Part shown: one piece after another, positions 61,171 to 64,000 of the stretch | Position numbering within the stretch: the first letter of the stretch is position 1 | Layout of the letters: each line of letters opens with the position of its first letter | Origin: Enchytraeus crypticus | Taxonomy: Eukaryota; Annelida; Clitellata; Enchytraeida; Enchytraeidae | Reading direction: 5' to 3' | Assembly (NCBI GenBank): GCA_905160935.1 | Contig: CAJHZI010000006.1 | Location: 77,001 to 141,000 of the forward strand | DNA: 64,000 nucleotides | Notes under the pieces: generated by a model | What the model was told of the DNA's origin: nothing | Seen by the model: only the letters and a program-made list of their open reading frames with translations | Databases searched by the model: none | Made by a program: the position numbers and the translations under genes

Positions 61171-61280
61171 GTGAAATCAGCATGTGACTAGGAATAAATA
61201 TCTTGGGCTTGTCATTTAGCAGAAGACTTTGGAGACTGCCGTGATAGCAAAATAAAAGAATTACGTAAATTGTCTCATAG

Positions 61281-61756
61281 TTGTTGTTGCTGTTGTTACG
61301 CTGCAGGCGCAGGCTACTGACACACCCATTGACGTCACCACTACACCTGACACAACCACTAAAGCCCAAACTACTACGTACTCAACAAGAACAACCACAA
61401 CTGAGCAGGCAACCACAACTGAAGCAGAGACTACCACCGGCACACCTCAGAATGGAAGCTCTTGCAGAGGAGGTTGCGTAGCTGGCATCGTGATTGGCAT
61501 TGTTTTGGGAATCGTGATTCTAATCCTGGCGGTGCTCTGGATACTACGCTGTAGGAGGAAAAGGACACACTGTTTCTCCAGCGACTCCAGTTCTGACGCT
61601 AAGCAAACGATTCAGCTTCCGCGCAGGGAAGAGCTTTCTATCAGAGACTTCACCACGAAGTCGGAAGTGGAGAATTCCGTTCTTCCAGCACCTGCTGTTC
61701 TTCCGAGCGTCAGCCCCGCAAGAAGAGAAATCCAAGAGACGACTACACCTCCACCT
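61281..61756 (+). CDS. Scaffold gene, second copy, exon 2
   Basis: Identical in sequence to 54939-54464: end of signal peptide, Thr-rich stalk, C-x3-C, glycine-zipper membrane helix, basic anchor. The donor gtgagc starts at 61757. The signalling-tail exon of this copy, if it exists, lies beyond the window. Confidence 0.8.
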
Positions 61757-62216
61757 GTGAGCATTTAAATCTCCATCTCTAAATTTATCATTTTGTTTAT
61801 GATTATTTGGTTGTTTAAATATGTAATCCAGTTTTACGAACAAGGAAACTTGAATATTCCTATCAGTAATAGTGTAAGTTAGCTCACTAATAACAATGAT
61901 AATAATCGTTTAACGCCCGTTTCTCCAGCTGTCTTTAAGGGTAAAGTGGTCAATATTAAATATCATAATTATGATAGAATAGATAGCTGTATGCAGTCTT
62001 GTATCTATGTTTAATATGTACGGTATACAGTTTCTACGGCATGATTCTATCTTCGATCAAGGTACATGTAAGCCTTATTGAAGATGAGTGGTTATTTGAA
62101 AAATACTTCACACTGTCACACGAGCAGATAAGAAAGCCGATAAGTAGTAGTTTCAATGTAGTTTCACCCAAAGTCCAAAGCAAAACATCTATATTTGATC
62201 ACCAATCGTGTGATCC

Positions 62217-62338
62217 ACCTACCAATATAGTCAAGTAATAGTCAAGGTAAACCTACCAAGATAGTCAAGTAATAGTCAAGGTAAACCTACCAAGATAGTC
62301 AAGTAATAGTCAAGGTAAATCTACCAAGATAGTCAAGA
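62217..62338. repeat. Short tandem repeat, about 34-bp unit, right arm
   Basis: Mirror of 53882-54003. Confidence 0.85.
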
Positions 62339-63843
62339 ATTAAAGCTCCCACAAAGTATATCCAAGTAAATGACTCATACAACTGATCGTAATTACAAAT
62401 AATTGTTCAAGGAATATTATTATTGCTAGTACGGGTTGCCACTGCTCTCATCAGTAAACGTGCTTCCGAGCTTATCATAGCGCATCAGAAAAATAAATAA
62501 TAAAAATAAAATAAATCATAGTAAAAGAAGATGGTATAAAATAATGTAATGTTATAAATAATAAAATACTACAAATAAAATATAAAATAAAATAAAAATG
62601 ACGTATAAAAAGCAGAGTTTTCTTGTAATTTGTTCCGAAAAACTGAGCCTTGTCCAATTATCTTCAATAAATGTATTGCATTACACACTCTGGTAAGTTT
62701 TTATCTTGAACAGAAGAATAGTTAATTTATAATTTTCTTATTCTTCAGTATAAAAATACAATGTATAACATAATGAAAAATAGATTCATGAACAATAGTA
62801 GGCCCAATAAATTTATTTGTAATAATAATCATAATATCCTCAATAAATTACTGCAGTTATTAATTTTTTCTAAAAAAAGATAGTGATTTCTTTATATGTT
62901 GAAGTTAAATATTTATCCATGACAACATAATGGCACATGGATTGCGGCATCTGGTAAAGTTAAGTGCTCTTAAGATATCGTAATGATATAGTGTTATAAA
63001 TCCGAATATTTTATTGTAACTATATGGCTAAATACGAACATTAGTTCCGTAATTTTAATTTTAATTCGTAACGACCATTGCTCTTAAATGTTTGATTGCG
63101 CAATAAGGTAGCCTATTGTCAAACCTAAGCAAAGTTTGCAACACAAAATATCCGTTGTGTAAATCTTTGGAGAAAGCATTTAATACATTTGACAAAATCA
63201 TGATAGCCATGCTAGCTTTGCACTAAATATATCGTTTAAATAGGATATGCCCAATTTGAATATTGAAAAATATAAAAATGAATATTTAAAGCAGAAAATT
63301 TTAGTACAACAAAATTCCAGGTGTAATTCAAGATTTTAGACGTTGGTAGTTTCTTATACCGAAATGCCCAAGTTCTTATTTTTTCAAGCAATTAAATTGG
63401 TAATGTCCACTTAACGAGCCCTTAAATTAGTTGATATATTGTATAATGTTTATAGCTTATGTAGAATATTAGAACTGTGATCATTATATTGCGTACATGC
63501 TTAAATAGAGTAAAGAGCCAAATACTTCCTGTTGTTTTAGCTTAGAAACATTCTGCAATGAGGAAAATTAAATTACAGAAAATTTTATTGAAATATTCAG
63601 AGCATTGAAAGCATTGTTTGTTGAGTTTATTGCACGAAATATTTCACTATAAGTATCAAATCAAGAAATCTATCGAAAAATTTATTGCAAATAATAACAT
63701 AATAACAATAACAGCTCGGTACAAAAATGGTAATAATAATAACAATATTAAGAAGTAGCAGAAGAAGAAAAATAACAATAATAATAACAATATCAATGAC
63801 AACAACAATAACAGCCATGGCAATGCAATGACAGAACCAGAGG

Positions 63844-64000
63844 CAGTGACAGTGGCAGTAGCAGTGGCAGTAGCAGTGGCAGTAGCAGTGGCAGTGGCAG
63901 TAGCAGTGGCAGTGGCAGTAGCAGTAGCAATGGCAGTGGCAGTAGCAGTGACAGTGGCAGTAGCAGTGACAGTGGCAGTAGCAGTGACAGTGGCAGTAGC
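63844..64000. repeat. Satellite array, 18-bp unit, right arm (cut by window end)
   Basis: Reverse complement of 52220-52376, including the same order of variant units. Confidence 0.95.

Overview
The window is AT-rich nuclear DNA from an animal, most likely a non-insect invertebrate. Supporting signs are short exons with GT-AG introns of 1.6 to 7.5 kb, many tRNA-derived SINEs and LINE 3' fragments, long (TA)n tracts, and genes for a CARD protein and a claudin-like tetraspan. The species cannot be named from the sequence. There are no bacterial genes and no recognisable rRNA, functional tRNA or CRISPR. Most long open frames are translated satellite DNA, not genes.

Three multi-exon genes could be put together by matching splice sites and reading phase. 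(1) A minus-strand gene at 20235-15332 (3 exons, 332 aa) encodes an N-terminal CARD followed by coiled coils. This is the layout of CARD-CC signalling adaptors. (2) A plus-strand gene at 33508-43514 (3 exons, 212 aa) encodes a claudin/PMP22-like four-pass membrane protein. (3) A minus-strand gene at 57753-48914 (3 exons, 305 aa) encodes a signal peptide, a Thr-rich mucin-like stalk, one membrane helix with a glycine zipper, and a cytoplasmic tail with five YxN (Grb2-type) motifs and one YxxM (PI3K-type) motif. It looks like an undescribed transmembrane phosphotyrosine scaffold. A fourth probable terminal exon, of unknown family, lies at 10017-10394 (+).

Layout. 1-10 kb: repeats, a mariner-type MITE, and satellites. 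10-20.3 kb: the unknown exon, a second MITE nested in an older repeat, and the CARD-coiled-coil gene. 20-33 kb: SINEs, minisatellites, and LINE fragments including a reverse transcriptase piece at 31.8-32.75 kb. 33.5-43.5 kb: the claudin-like gene, whose second intron holds a hAT element with a perfect 8-bp target duplication. 44-49 kb: mostly quiet sequence and satellites. 48.9 kb to the end: the scaffold gene and a giant inverted repeat.

The inverted repeat is the largest structure. Its axis lies in (TA)n near 58094, and each arm is at least 5.9 kb and runs off the right edge. The outer 3.4 kb of the arms reads identical. A zone of about 1.6 kb nearer the axis differs by many small indels, and the innermost 0.8 kb is again nearly identical. 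As written, exons 1 and 2 of the scaffold gene are therefore present twice, head to head. This could be a real palindrome or a fold-back long-read artefact; the sequence alone cannot decide.
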